Shown: in pieces, positions 42,596 through 50,044 of the stretch
Numbering within the stretch: the stretch's first letter is position 1
Layout of the letters: each line of letters begins with the position of its first letter
NCBI GenBank assembly: GCA_031549145.1
Contig: JAVBQI010000015.1
Coordinates: 1 to 62,204, forward strand
Origin: JAVBSX01 sp031549145
GTDB taxonomy: Bacteria > Planctomycetota > Planctomycetia > Pirellulales > Thermoguttaceae
DNA length: 62,204 nt
Reading direction: 5' to 3'
The notes under the pieces: generated by a model
What the model was told of the DNA's origin: nothing
Seen by the model: only the letters and a program-made list of their open reading frames with translations
Databases searched by the model: none
Program-made: the position numbers and the translations under genes

Positions 42596-43211
42596 TCTCG
42601 AAAAGTTCGACGGAAACCGGCACCAGCGGTTTGACGTTTGAGCGATTGATCCGATTTTCGAGTTCCGGAACGCGAACCCCGGGACTCTCTTGCTGCGGCG
42701 GCTCGAAACCGAGGGAGGTCAACGACGGGACGGTGTTCGTGTTTGTCGAGCCCGTACCACCCGCTCCCCCGAAGGCCGACATCGTCGAACGGTTTTGGTT
42801 TCTGGAAGTGGTCCGACTTGTCGTCGTCCTCCGGGTCGAAGAAGTCGACGTGCTCGTCGAGGTCGACCGCGACGTGCTCGAAGAACGGGTTTGCGAGGTC
42901 CCCGTCGCGCCGCGGGTGTTCGAACCGTCTTGAGGCGAGCGGCCGATAAACGTGCCGTCTGTTCTCGCCCCGATAAAACCGGTTGTATCAAGAGCGTCGA
43001 ATCCGGAAAAGTTGACCCCGGAGTCCATGGTCGAGGTATCCATACTTGAGCCGGACGAAGAGGAACCGGAAGAGCTCGAACTGGAGCCGGATGAGCCGGA
43101 TGAGCTTGAACCGGAGCCGGACGAGCCTGAGCTGCTCGTTTGCGAAAAAGCCGATTGCGACATCACCAACGCAACGGAAAACACAAGGGCAAAGAAAAAC
43201 GCGGATCGCAT
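42420..43211 (-). CDS. Exported serine-rich protein with C-terminal BON domain
   Basis: A 263-residue protein starting at the ATG at 43211 (MRSAFFFALVFSVALVMS, Sec signal of about 24 residues). The longer frame adds 26 residues read from a family D repeat. The next 35 residues are almost all Ser and Gly; then a Ser/Thr/Arg-rich part (residues 95-150, many RSTSTSTS) follows. From about residue 200 a BON-like domain (PVSVELFETTATLRGVV to GILKVNNELV) should bind membrane phospholipid or another envelope surface. Its 3' end overlaps the lipoprotein gene on the other strand by 176 bp. The family D repeat lies just upstream. Confidence 0.8.
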   Translation of the reverse strand: MRSAFFFALVFSVALVMSQSAFSQTSSSGSSGSGSSSSGSSGSSSSSSGSSSSGSSMDTSTMDSGVNFSGFDALDTTGFIGARTDGTFIGRSPQDGSNTRGATGTSQTRSSSTSRSTSTSTSTSSTRRTTTSRTTSRNQNRSTMSAFGGAGGTGSTNTNTVPSLTSLGFEPPQQESPGVRVPELENRINRSNVKPLVPVSVELFETTATLRGVVRTEHDRRLLEQLLRLEPGILKVNNELVCSQNLPAEPSLADPAPRPASSP

Positions 43212-43245
43212 CGTTTTCTCCAGAAAGCGGAATATCGGACAGTTT

Positions 43246-43352
43246 GTATACCGTAGCAGGTATGGGCGGTAGGCTTCGCCCTCCGTCAAATCGCGGCCTC
43301 GTTGGGCCGCTGCCGCGTTGAAGACGGGAATTTTAAACCGGCTTGAGTGTAC
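43246..43352 (+). repeat. Family D repeat (forward orientation)
   Basis: TATACCGTAGCAGGTATGGG, the TAGGCTTCGCCCTCCGTC block, the GCGGCCTCGTTGGGCCGC hairpin and AAACCGGCTTGAGTGTA. It differs from 25532-25636 at a handful of bases. It lies in the gap between the BON gene start and the ftsH stop; the false N-terminal extension of the BON frame is partly read from it. Confidence 0.8.
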
Positions 43353-43494
43353 GCCTATCGAAATGATCGTAAGAATAGGAGGGTATTATTGACTAAACCC
43401 CGAAAACGGACGAATGCGCCGGATTTTCCTATTTTTTCGGGAGTGCGGAGTACCGGCTAAATGGGGAAAATGTAAGCCCCCAGAACCGAGCGGG

Positions 43495-45561
43495 CTACTC
43501 TTTTCCGATAATTTCGGTCAACTCCTCGGTATCAAGCACTTCCTTTTCGAGCAATGTTGTCGAAAGCCGGTCGAGTGTTTCGCGTTTGCTTTTCAACAGC
43601 GTCTTCGTTTTTTCGTACAGCGTTTCCAAAATCTGACGAATTTCCTGGTCGATTTCCCAAGCCGTTTTTTCGCTGTGCAACCGGCCGGAAAGAAAACCGA
43701 CGTCCCCGAGAAAATTGTTGCGCGGATTCTCCCGGAAATTGATCCGGCCGAGTCGGCTCATGCCGAAGTCCATCACCATGCTCCGGGCGATCTCCGTCGC
43801 CCGTTCCAAATCGTTTTGGGCTCCCGTCGAAAAATCGACGAACACCAATTCCTCCGCGATCGTCCCCCCCAAAAGAACCTGGATCCGCCCTTCCAACTGC
43901 GAGCGGGTCATTAAATAGCGGTCATCTTCCGGTCGCTGAAGCGTATAACCGAGGGCGGCAATCCCCCGGGGAATGATTGAAACCTTGTGCACCGGATCGG
44001 TTCCCGGAATCATGTACGCGACCAGGGCGTGTCCACTTTCGTGATAGGCGATCCGGTTTTTTTCCTCGGGCAGGATTACCCGGCGGCGTTTTTGCAGCCC
44101 GGCGGTGATCCGTTCGACCCCTTCGGAAAACTCTTCCATTGTTACGGTTTTCTTGCCGCCCCGGGCCGCCAACAGCGCGGCTTCGTTGACCAACGCCGCC
44201 AAATCGGCTCCGACGAAGCCGGACGTAATCGAGGCAATCTCCTTCAAATTGATCGAATCGTCCAGCTTCACGTTTTTGACATGCACTTTGAGAATTTCCT
44301 CCCGCCCTTGGAGGTCCGGTCGGTCGACGAGCACCTGCCGGTCGAACCGCCCGGGCCGTAGAAGCGCCGGGTCGAGCGTCTCCGGTCGGTTGGTCGCGGC
44401 CATAACGATCGTGCCGTTGTTGGTGCCGAACCCGTCCATTTCGACGAGCAGGGCGTTGAGCGTTTGCTCTCGTTCGTAATCGGCCCCGTCGCGGCGGCCG
44501 CGGGTTTTACCGATCGCGTCCAACTCGTCGATAAAAATGATGCAAGGGCTGCGACGCTGAGCCTGTTGAAACAAATCACGAACCCGGGCCGCCCCGACGC
44601 CGACGTACAGTTCGACGAAATCGCTGCCGCTAAGAGTAAAAAACGGGACATTCGCTTCCCCGGCGACGGCTTTCGCGAGAATCGTTTTGCCGGTCCCCGG
44701 CGGGCCGATCAAGAGCACCCCGCGCGGAATCCGACCGCCGAGCACTTGGAATTTTTCCGGCATTTTGAGGAAATCGACGATTTCCTTGAGTTCTTCGACC
44801 GCTTCGTCGACTCCGGCGACATCGTTAAAGGTGATATCGATCTCTTCCTGATCGACCTGTCGGCCGCGGGAACGCCCGAACGCGACCGCGCCCGAACCGC
44901 CGAGCTTGCGAAAAATGAAGATCAACAGCGGAATCGTGATTGCGAGCATCAGAAGCGTCGGGCCGTAAACGACGAGAAAACTCGGCGAACTTTCCGCCTT
45001 GAAATTGTGAAACCCGTTTTCCTTCAGTTGCGAAAACAGCTCGTTGTTGTCGTTGCTGAAACCCTGACGGCCGGAAACGAACGAGACGTTGTTTTCCGCC
45101 GGTTTTTTTTTGCTTTCCGGGGCGATCACCTCCCGGGTTACCGTCCCCTTGATCTCGAAAGAATTGATCACGAGGTTGTCGAGATGGGAATACCGGACGA
45201 GAATCCGGGCATTGGCGGACCCTTCGAGAAATTCGATTTTCGCCTTTGGGTTTCGCTCGGGAGCCCCTTGGTCGATCAGGTTGGTGAGTTCGCCGATCGG
45301 GATTTCGAGACGTGGGACTTGCCAATAGGAACTGAAAAGAAAAATCGCCGCGAAGACCGCGATCATAATGAGCCAAAACGAACCGCCCCCTTCGGAGGCG
45401 GGCGGTTTGGGACGCTGCGGTCCCTGACTCGAGCCGTTTTCGTGTTCGGCGGTCGGCGGCCGCTCCTCGATGGGACGTTCTTCCCGGGAATCGTCGGACG
45501 GAGGCGGTTCGGGATTTTCCGACTGCTCGGCAAAGAGAAAGAGAGGATGTTGAAAGGGCAT
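43495..45561 (-). CDS. ftsH: ATP-dependent zinc metalloprotease FtsH
   Basis: Membrane-anchored AAA+ protease that degrades misassembled membrane proteins and regulators. The 688-residue protein has a long polar, Glu/Pro-rich N-terminus, a membrane helix near residues 63-82 (WLIMIAVFAAIFLFSSYW), a periplasmic domain, a second helix near 205, Walker A GPPGTGKT near 283, and the second-region-of-homology RPGRFDRQV. The zinc motif is HESGH (about 506-510) instead of the more usual HEAGH; the two metal-binding His and the Glu are kept. The start (MPFQHPLFLF) is not firmly fixed. Gap 45562-45985 upstream has repeats and a rubredoxin promoter. Confidence 0.96.
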   Translation of the reverse strand: MPFQHPLFLFAEQSENPEPPPSDDSREERPIEERPPTAEHENGSSQGPQRPKPPASEGGGSFWLIMIAVFAAIFLFSSYWQVPRLEIPIGELTNLIDQGAPERNPKAKIEFLEGSANARILVRYSHLDNLVINSFEIKGTVTREVIAPESKKKPAENNVSFVSGRQGFSNDNNELFSQLKENGFHNFKAESSPSFLVVYGPTLLMLAITIPLLIFIFRKLGGSGAVAFGRSRGRQVDQEEIDITFNDVAGVDEAVEELKEIVDFLKMPEKFQVLGGRIPRGVLLIGPPGTGKTILAKAVAGEANVPFFTLSGSDFVELYVGVGAARVRDLFQQAQRRSPCIIFIDELDAIGKTRGRRDGADYEREQTLNALLVEMDGFGTNNGTIVMAATNRPETLDPALLRPGRFDRQVLVDRPDLQGREEILKVHVKNVKLDDSINLKEIASITSGFVGADLAALVNEAALLAARGGKKTVTMEEFSEGVERITAGLQKRRRVILPEEKNRIAYHESGHALVAYMIPGTDPVHKVSIIPRGIAALGYTLQRPEDDRYLMTRSQLEGRIQVLLGGTIAEELVFVDFSTGAQNDLERATEIARSMVMDFGMSRLGRINFRENPRNNFLGDVGFLSGRLHSEKTAWEIDQEIRQILETLYEKTKTLLKSKRETLDRLSTTLLEKEVLDTEELTEIIGKE

Positions 45562-45671
45562 GGGAAAAATTCGGTCCGTTCGTATAGACTCAACAACGGC
45601 AATCGGCTGATACTTTCCTCGTCTCGATTTTCATGAGGTTGGCATTTGCAACTTCCTGAAAATCATGAACG

Positions 45672-45735
45672 GGGCAGCCCAACGAGGCTGCGGACCAATC
45701 GAGGCCGAAGGCTACCGGCATACCGTCCTACGGTA
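45672..45735 (-). repeat. Partial family D repeat in a 424 bp gap
   Basis: AGCCCAACGAGGCTGCGG and AGGCCGAAGGCTACCGG resemble the family D hairpin and GAAGCCTACCG blocks with changes. The gap 45562-45985 also has a short hairpin (ACCGCAGGCAAGATGCCCGC, 45840-45859) and no gene that I could see. Confidence 0.5.
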
Positions 45736-45908
45736 TAACCAGGCAAACGATCAGGGCATCCGACCGATTGTAGCCGAAAAAAGCGGCATTGCATAGGCTC
45801 GAAATGACGGCTTGCAACCGTTCACGTTTTTTTTCTTGGACCGCAGGCAAGATGCCCGCGGTCCAAAAGTTCGCGAACGGCATTGCTTTTCAAAGGAGGC
45901 CGTCGGGA

Positions 45909-45936
45909 TTGAATCCCGCTCGAAAAGGAATATACT
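45909..45936 (+). promoter_or_regulatory. Probable rubredoxin promoter
   Basis: TTGAAT (45909-45914) and TATACT (45931-45936) are spaced by 16 bp. Expected start near 45943, about 43 bases before the rubredoxin ATG. Confidence 0.6.
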
Positions 45937-45985
45937 GAAGGAAATTTCGTTGTTCCCGAAACCACCTTTTTGACGGAGAGCTATT

Positions 45986-46147
45986 ATGAAAAAATATGTG
46001 TGCGACGCGTGCGGATATATTTACGATCCTGAAAAAGGAGACCCGGATCATGGGATTAAACCCGGAACGGCTTTCGAAGATATTCCGGAAGACTGGAGCT
46101 GCCCCGACTGCGGCGTCGGCAAAGATTCCTTTTCGCCGCAGGATTGA
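45986..46147 (+). CDS. Rubredoxin
   Basis: A 53-residue one-iron electron carrier. The two CxxC knuckles are CDACGYIYDP near the start and CPDCGVGKDSF near the end, exactly the rubredoxin spacing with the aromatic residues Tyr, Tyr and Trp (DWSCPDCG) in place. GGAG (45975-45978) precedes the ATG by seven bases. Rubredoxins shuttle electrons to oxygen- or peroxide-reducing enzymes. A promoter lies 50 bp upstream, and the next gene starts 180 bp downstream, so it is probably transcribed alone. The partner enzyme is not in the window. Confidence 0.97.
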   Translation: MKKYVCDACGYIYDPEKGDPDHGIKPGTAFEDIPEDWSCPDCGVGKDSFSPQD

Positions 46148-46328
46148 TCCGAGCGATCCGAAAATCGCATAATTGTGTTGGCGATAAATCGACCTGTCGT
46201 GTGCGACCAACGCAACACTGTCGTGTCCGGCGGGCTCCGGCGTCTGCGCCGATCGGCTCAACAGGCCATTGGCTTTGGTGCTGCAATCGTCTTGTCTTTT
46301 CTCCGTTCAATTTTACCGCCAAAACAAT

Positions 46329-48311
46329 ATGAAGTTTCGAACTCTTTTGTTGTGCGTCTTGCTTTTCTCGCTTTCTTTCGCGATTGAAAATTCGTTCGGT
46401 CAAACTCCGGACGAAAACGGAGCTCGTGGGCAGGGTCCTGTTTCCGGGGCTCCGTCGTTCGTCGATTCGGATCTTTCGAACATCGAGCCTTTTCCCGGTT
46501 CGGAGAGGCTCAAGGCGTTGTTTCAGGAAACCTTGTCCGTCCAGAAAACGATCGACGATGCCGAGGAACGGGCCCAAGCCTTGTTTTTCTTGCTCGATCT
46601 TCAAACCCGGGCTTTGGATGAAGAAGGGGGCAAAAAGACGTTTGAGGCGATTTTGGACGCTTGCGGGGCGATTTCCCGTACCGCCGTTCGAGATGAGCTG
46701 TTCGGCAAACTCGCCGTGATCCGGAATCAATGGGGGCGGTTTCCCGATGCGATCGAACTCGTCAAAGGAATCGACGACAAAAACGTCCGGATTCAAATGC
46801 TGTTGAACCTGGTCGATCAACGGATTCAACTCGACAGGGCGCACGAGGATGCCGCGAAAAACGACGCCGTGCAAACGACCGACTCCCCTGCCTTGGAAGA
46901 GCATGCCGCTTTGATTCGCGAGACGCTTGAAAGCATCGCGAAAGAGAAGGACCGGTCGTATCAAACGGCCGCTTACACTCTTGAAGGGATTCTCCGGATT
47001 CGTTCCGACGACCCGCAAGGTTCGGCGGAGTCATTCCGGAACGCGATTGAAGCGGCCCGGGGGTTGGAAAAGGTCGAATCGGAAGAAGCGATCGTCAACA
47101 TTCTTCAAGCCCAAGCTTTCGCCCTGACGGAAAAAGGGTATGCGGACGAAGCGAATGCGGTTCTCGAATCCCTCGAGGATGCGGCACAAAAAAACGCCGC
47201 GATCGAAGGGATCGTCGTTTGGAATCTGCAACATCAAAAACTCGCTCCCTTGATCGAATGTTTCAAGAAAATCGCCGACGATGATCGCCTTCGGGATACG
47301 GTTTTGAGCGGGATTATTTTGTTGCAATGCGAAACAAGCGACCCGGCCGCCGTCAAATCTTCGATCGAAGAATTCTCACCCGAAGCCTCTTTGCGAGAAA
47401 AACTTTTCGAGTTCGCCGCCGTCCAATTTCTGCGGCTGAAGAAATACGACGACGCCCGGTCGATCGCCGGGGAGAGCAAGACTCCGGAACTCCGGGACAA
47501 CGTCCTTGCCCAAATCGGGAACGCGTATGCCGGGGAAAAACGATTTTCGGAGGCGATCGGTCTCGCGGAGCAAATCGCGAATCCCATGCAAAAAAGCGGC
47601 TTGCTGCGGATGATCGCCCTTTTTCAGTTGAAGGCCGGAGACGAATCCGACGGGAAAGAAACGCTCGAAAAGACCTTTTCCGAGGAGGATCGGGCACAGC
47701 TTCGCGAGTTGGCCGAGGAGTCGCAAGTGCGCAAAGAGGCCCCGGATCCCGAGTTGCGACTGTTTTCCCTGACGGAAATTCTGGGGAAGCAATTGAGATT
47801 ATATGACATGTTCGGAGCGAAAACGACGCTGCTGCTGATGATCGGGGCGGCCAAAGAACTTCCGAATCCCGAGCAGAGAATTCAAACGCTTTTGCAGGCG
47901 ATCCGGGGGCTGGCCCAACTGGGAGCGAAATCGGAAGCCGAAACCTGTTTGAACGATTTGCTGCATGAGGCGGATGACCTCAAGGAAGAACAATTGACGA
48001 TTCTGGGAATCGTTGCCGCGATGCAGATCGAATGGGACCTGAAAGGGCAGGCCAAAGAGACGATGTTGAAAATCATTCCCCTGGTCGACGCGAAGCCGCG
48101 AATCAGCGACCGGATTATGACCCGAATCGAACTGGCCCAGGGATTTCAAAAAATCGACGACCGGAAAGACGCGACCGGGATGATCGAAACCGCCCGGGAA
48201 TTGAGCAGGGAACTGGAATCGACCGGGGAGCGTTCGGGTGCCCTTTTGACGCTTTGTCGGACGCTGATTCGAATCGAAGCCGCCGAAAAAGCGGCGGACC
48301 GGGCTCATTAA
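46329..48311 (+). CDS. Exported helical-repeat protein of unknown function
   Basis: A 660-residue protein with a Sec signal (MKFRTLLLCVLLFSLSFAIE, ATG at 46329). The remainder is nearly all amphipathic helix pairs of about 30-40 residues, with the A/L spacing of TPR- or Sel1-like repeats (GNAYAGEKRFSEAIGLAEQI, IRGLAQLGAKSEAETCLNDL). It should be periplasmic and mediate protein contacts. No catalytic motif was found. It begins 180 bp after the rubredoxin stop, across a partial family H repeat, and is followed by a family B palindrome. I do not recognise the family beyond TPR-like. Confidence 0.7.
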   Translation: MKFRTLLLCVLLFSLSFAIENSFGQTPDENGARGQGPVSGAPSFVDSDLSNIEPFPGSERLKALFQETLSVQKTIDDAEERAQALFFLLDLQTRALDEEGGKKTFEAILDACGAISRTAVRDELFGKLAVIRNQWGRFPDAIELVKGIDDKNVRIQMLLNLVDQRIQLDRAHEDAAKNDAVQTTDSPALEEHAALIRETLESIAKEKDRSYQTAAYTLEGILRIRSDDPQGSAESFRNAIEAARGLEKVESEEAIVNILQAQAFALTEKGYADEANAVLESLEDAAQKNAAIEGIVVWNLQHQKLAPLIECFKKIADDDRLRDTVLSGIILLQCETSDPAAVKSSIEEFSPEASLREKLFEFAAVQFLRLKKYDDARSIAGESKTPELRDNVLAQIGNAYAGEKRFSEAIGLAEQIANPMQKSGLLRMIALFQLKAGDESDGKETLEKTFSEEDRAQLRELAEESQVRKEAPDPELRLFSLTEILGKQLRLYDMFGAKTTLLLMIGAAKELPNPEQRIQTLLQAIRGLAQLGAKSEAETCLNDLLHEADDLKEEQLTILGIVAAMQIEWDLKGQAKETMLKIIPLVDAKPRISDRIMTRIELAQGFQKIDDRKDATGMIETARELSRELESTGERSGALLTLCRTLIRIEAAEKAADRAH

Positions 48312-48342
48312 GCCGAGCGTTGAGAAGTCAAAATTTCAATAC

Positions 48343-48472
48343 CAGCCCCAAGCGTCAGCGCGGGGTGATATTTGTGCGGCTTAGCAGCTTAGCGGCTTCG
48401 AAGACAGTTTTCGAAGCCGCTAAGTTGCTAAGTTGCACGGTTTTATCCCCCCGCGCTCACGCTTGGGGCAGG
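48343..48472. repeat. Family B palindrome with nested inner palindrome
   Basis: Outer arms CAGCCCCAAGCGTCAGCGCG (48343 on) and CGCGCTCACGCTTGGGGCAG (to about 48471). An inner inverted pair, GGCTTAGCAGCTTAGCGGCT and AGCCGCTAAGTTGCTAAGTT, gives the same build as the copy at 5503-5614. It lies between the helical-repeat gene and sppA. Confidence 0.85.
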
Positions 48473-48515
48473 TAATATCATTTCTTTAAACGCTTTGATT
48501 TTTGGCATCAAACCG

Positions 48516-48543
48516 TTGACCATGCCGTGATTTGACATACAAT
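48516..48543 (+). promoter_or_regulatory. Probable sppA promoter
   Basis: TTGACC (48516-48521) and TACAAT (48538-48543) are 16 bp apart; the transcript would start near 48550, 42 bases before the sppA GTG. Confidence 0.65.
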
Positions 48544-48591
48544 CAAAGTGTGTGAAAAGTCGTTTATTTCAATCTTCAGGAGTCAATCATC

Positions 48592-49791
48592 GTGAGCGAA
48601 TCTTTCCAACCTCAGGACGTTTACCAGGCGACAAGCCTCGGTCAAGGACAATTCGGATCGGGCCCGGGCGGCCCGCCGTTCGGTTCTCCGCCGCCCGGAA
48701 TCCCACCGCGGCCCAGCGGTCCTCAGGTCAGCGGCCCGGCTCCCGGGGGGCCTTGGAACGGTTCGCCGCAGGGGATGCTCTATTACCCTGTCGTGATCCA
48801 GAATCGCAGCTCGTTTTGGTCGATTCTGTTTTTTTTCCTTTTCGGATTATTGGCCGTCGGCGTGTGCGGTTTTCTCATGTTGTCCGCCTGTATCGGAATC
48901 GTCGCAGCGGCGGCGGGCGAAGAGGCGGGTTCGCCGCTTCACGAAAAATTTGTTTCCGGCAACCGGACGGCTCGCGATAAAATCGCGATCATGACGATCT
49001 CGGGAACGATCATCGGCAACGACGAAGGGTTCGTCAAGAAGCAAATCGCGGCGATCACGGCCGATCACCGGGTCAAGGCCGTCGTCCTCCGAATCAACTC
49101 GCCCGGGGGGACCGTTTCGGGGAGCGATTATTACCTGGAGCAACTTCGAAAAATGAAGACGAAACGGGATATCCCGATTATCGTGAGCATGGGCGCTTTC
49201 GCGGCGAGCGGGGGATATTACGTTGCAATGGTCGGCGATGAGCTTTTCGCAGAACCGACGACGACGACCGGCTCGATCGGCGTGATCTTGCCGATGTACA
49301 ATCTCGCGGGACTTTGCGAAAAAATTGGCGTCCAATCCGACCCGATTGCAAGCGGGCCGCTCAAGGGAATGGGGGACATTACCAAGCCGCTCGGCGAAGA
49401 AGAGCGAAAAATTCTGCAATCCCTGGTCGATGACAGTTTCAGCCGATTTAAAACGATCATTCGCGAAGGCCGCCCGAAATTCGCGGAAGATCCCGAAAAA
49501 CTCGATGCTCTCGCGACCGGACAGGTTTATACGGCCAACCAGGCCTTGGAAAACGGCCTGATCGACGAAATCGGCTTTCTCGAAGACGCGACGGCTCGGG
49601 CGATCAAACAAGCCGGGTTGACCGCCAACGGTTCGAAAGTGATTCTTTACAAGAATCGGCAAAGTTTTTCCGAACTGATGATGAGCGATTATTCGCAGGA
49701 AAGCTCCCTGCAAAACCACCTTCTCAAGATACTGGCAACACCACAGCCGTATTATATTTTGCCCGGAGCTCTGCCCGAAGGCGAGCGCTAA
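48592..49791 (+). CDS. sppA: Signal peptide peptidase SppA
   Basis: A 399-residue membrane-bound serine protease that degrades cleaved signal peptides. The GTG start at 48592 has AGGAG (48578-48582) ahead. The N-terminal 60 residues are Gly/Pro-rich, followed by a membrane anchor (about residues 72-103, FWSILFFFLFGLLAVGVCGF). The protease domain begins near residue 125: INSPGGTVSGSDYY (general oxyanion/backbone block), the nucleophile Ser in GAFAASGGYYVA near residue 204, and the SGPLKGMGDITKPL loop with the Lys expected to be catalytic near residue 255. This is the shorter, bacterial SohB-like form with one protease domain. Confidence 0.92.
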   Translation: MSESFQPQDVYQATSLGQGQFGSGPGGPPFGSPPPGIPPRPSGPQVSGPAPGGPWNGSPQGMLYYPVVIQNRSSFWSILFFFLFGLLAVGVCGFLMLSACIGIVAAAAGEEAGSPLHEKFVSGNRTARDKIAIMTISGTIIGNDEGFVKKQIAAITADHRVKAVVLRINSPGGTVSGSDYYLEQLRKMKTKRDIPIIVSMGAFAASGGYYVAMVGDELFAEPTTTTGSIGVILPMYNLAGLCEKIGVQSDPIASGPLKGMGDITKPLGEEERKILQSLVDDSFSRFKTIIREGRPKFAEDPEKLDALATGQVYTANQALENGLIDEIGFLEDATARAIKQAGLTANGSKVILYKNRQSFSELMMSDYSQESSLQNHLLKILATPQPYYILPGALPEGER

Positions 49792-49810
49792 CAAGAAATT
49801 GCCCAATCAC

Positions 49811-49907
49811 ACGAGCCGGGACCTGCGGTCCCGGTTTCGCTCACGACAAGAAATGACGACAACTCCAATGGTTGCAAACCGGGAGCACAGCCCCCGGCTC
49901 GTTGTTG
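49811..49907. repeat. Family C inverted repeat
   Basis: ACGAGCCGGGACCTGCGGTC opens the element and AGCCCCCGGCTCGTTGT closes it. Two hairpins (GGGACC/GGTCCC and GGGAGC/GCCCCC) are held between ACGAGCC and GGCTCGT ends. It lies between sppA and purL. Rest of the gap (49792-50044): TTGACA at 49948 and a full TATAAT at 49985 are too far apart (31 bp) to be one promoter. Confidence 0.75.
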
Positions 49908-50044
49908 TCGCTGCAAGTGGTTTTCGTTCCTTTCCCCTTCTTTTTCCTTGACAAAACCACCCTACCTTTTCGAAAGAATTGCGATATAATCGAGGCTCGT
50001 GGTTTTGTTCCTCTTTCAACACACGCCTCACAGGTCTCGATTCA

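Noticed and set aside
43212..43289. 26-codon extension of the BON protein
   Set aside because: It is read from a family D repeat and places polar residues before a clear Sec signal.
49948..49990. TTGACA and TATAAT before purL as one promoter
   Set aside because: They are 31 bp apart, too far for a sigma-70 pair; the TATAAT may work with another upstream element.
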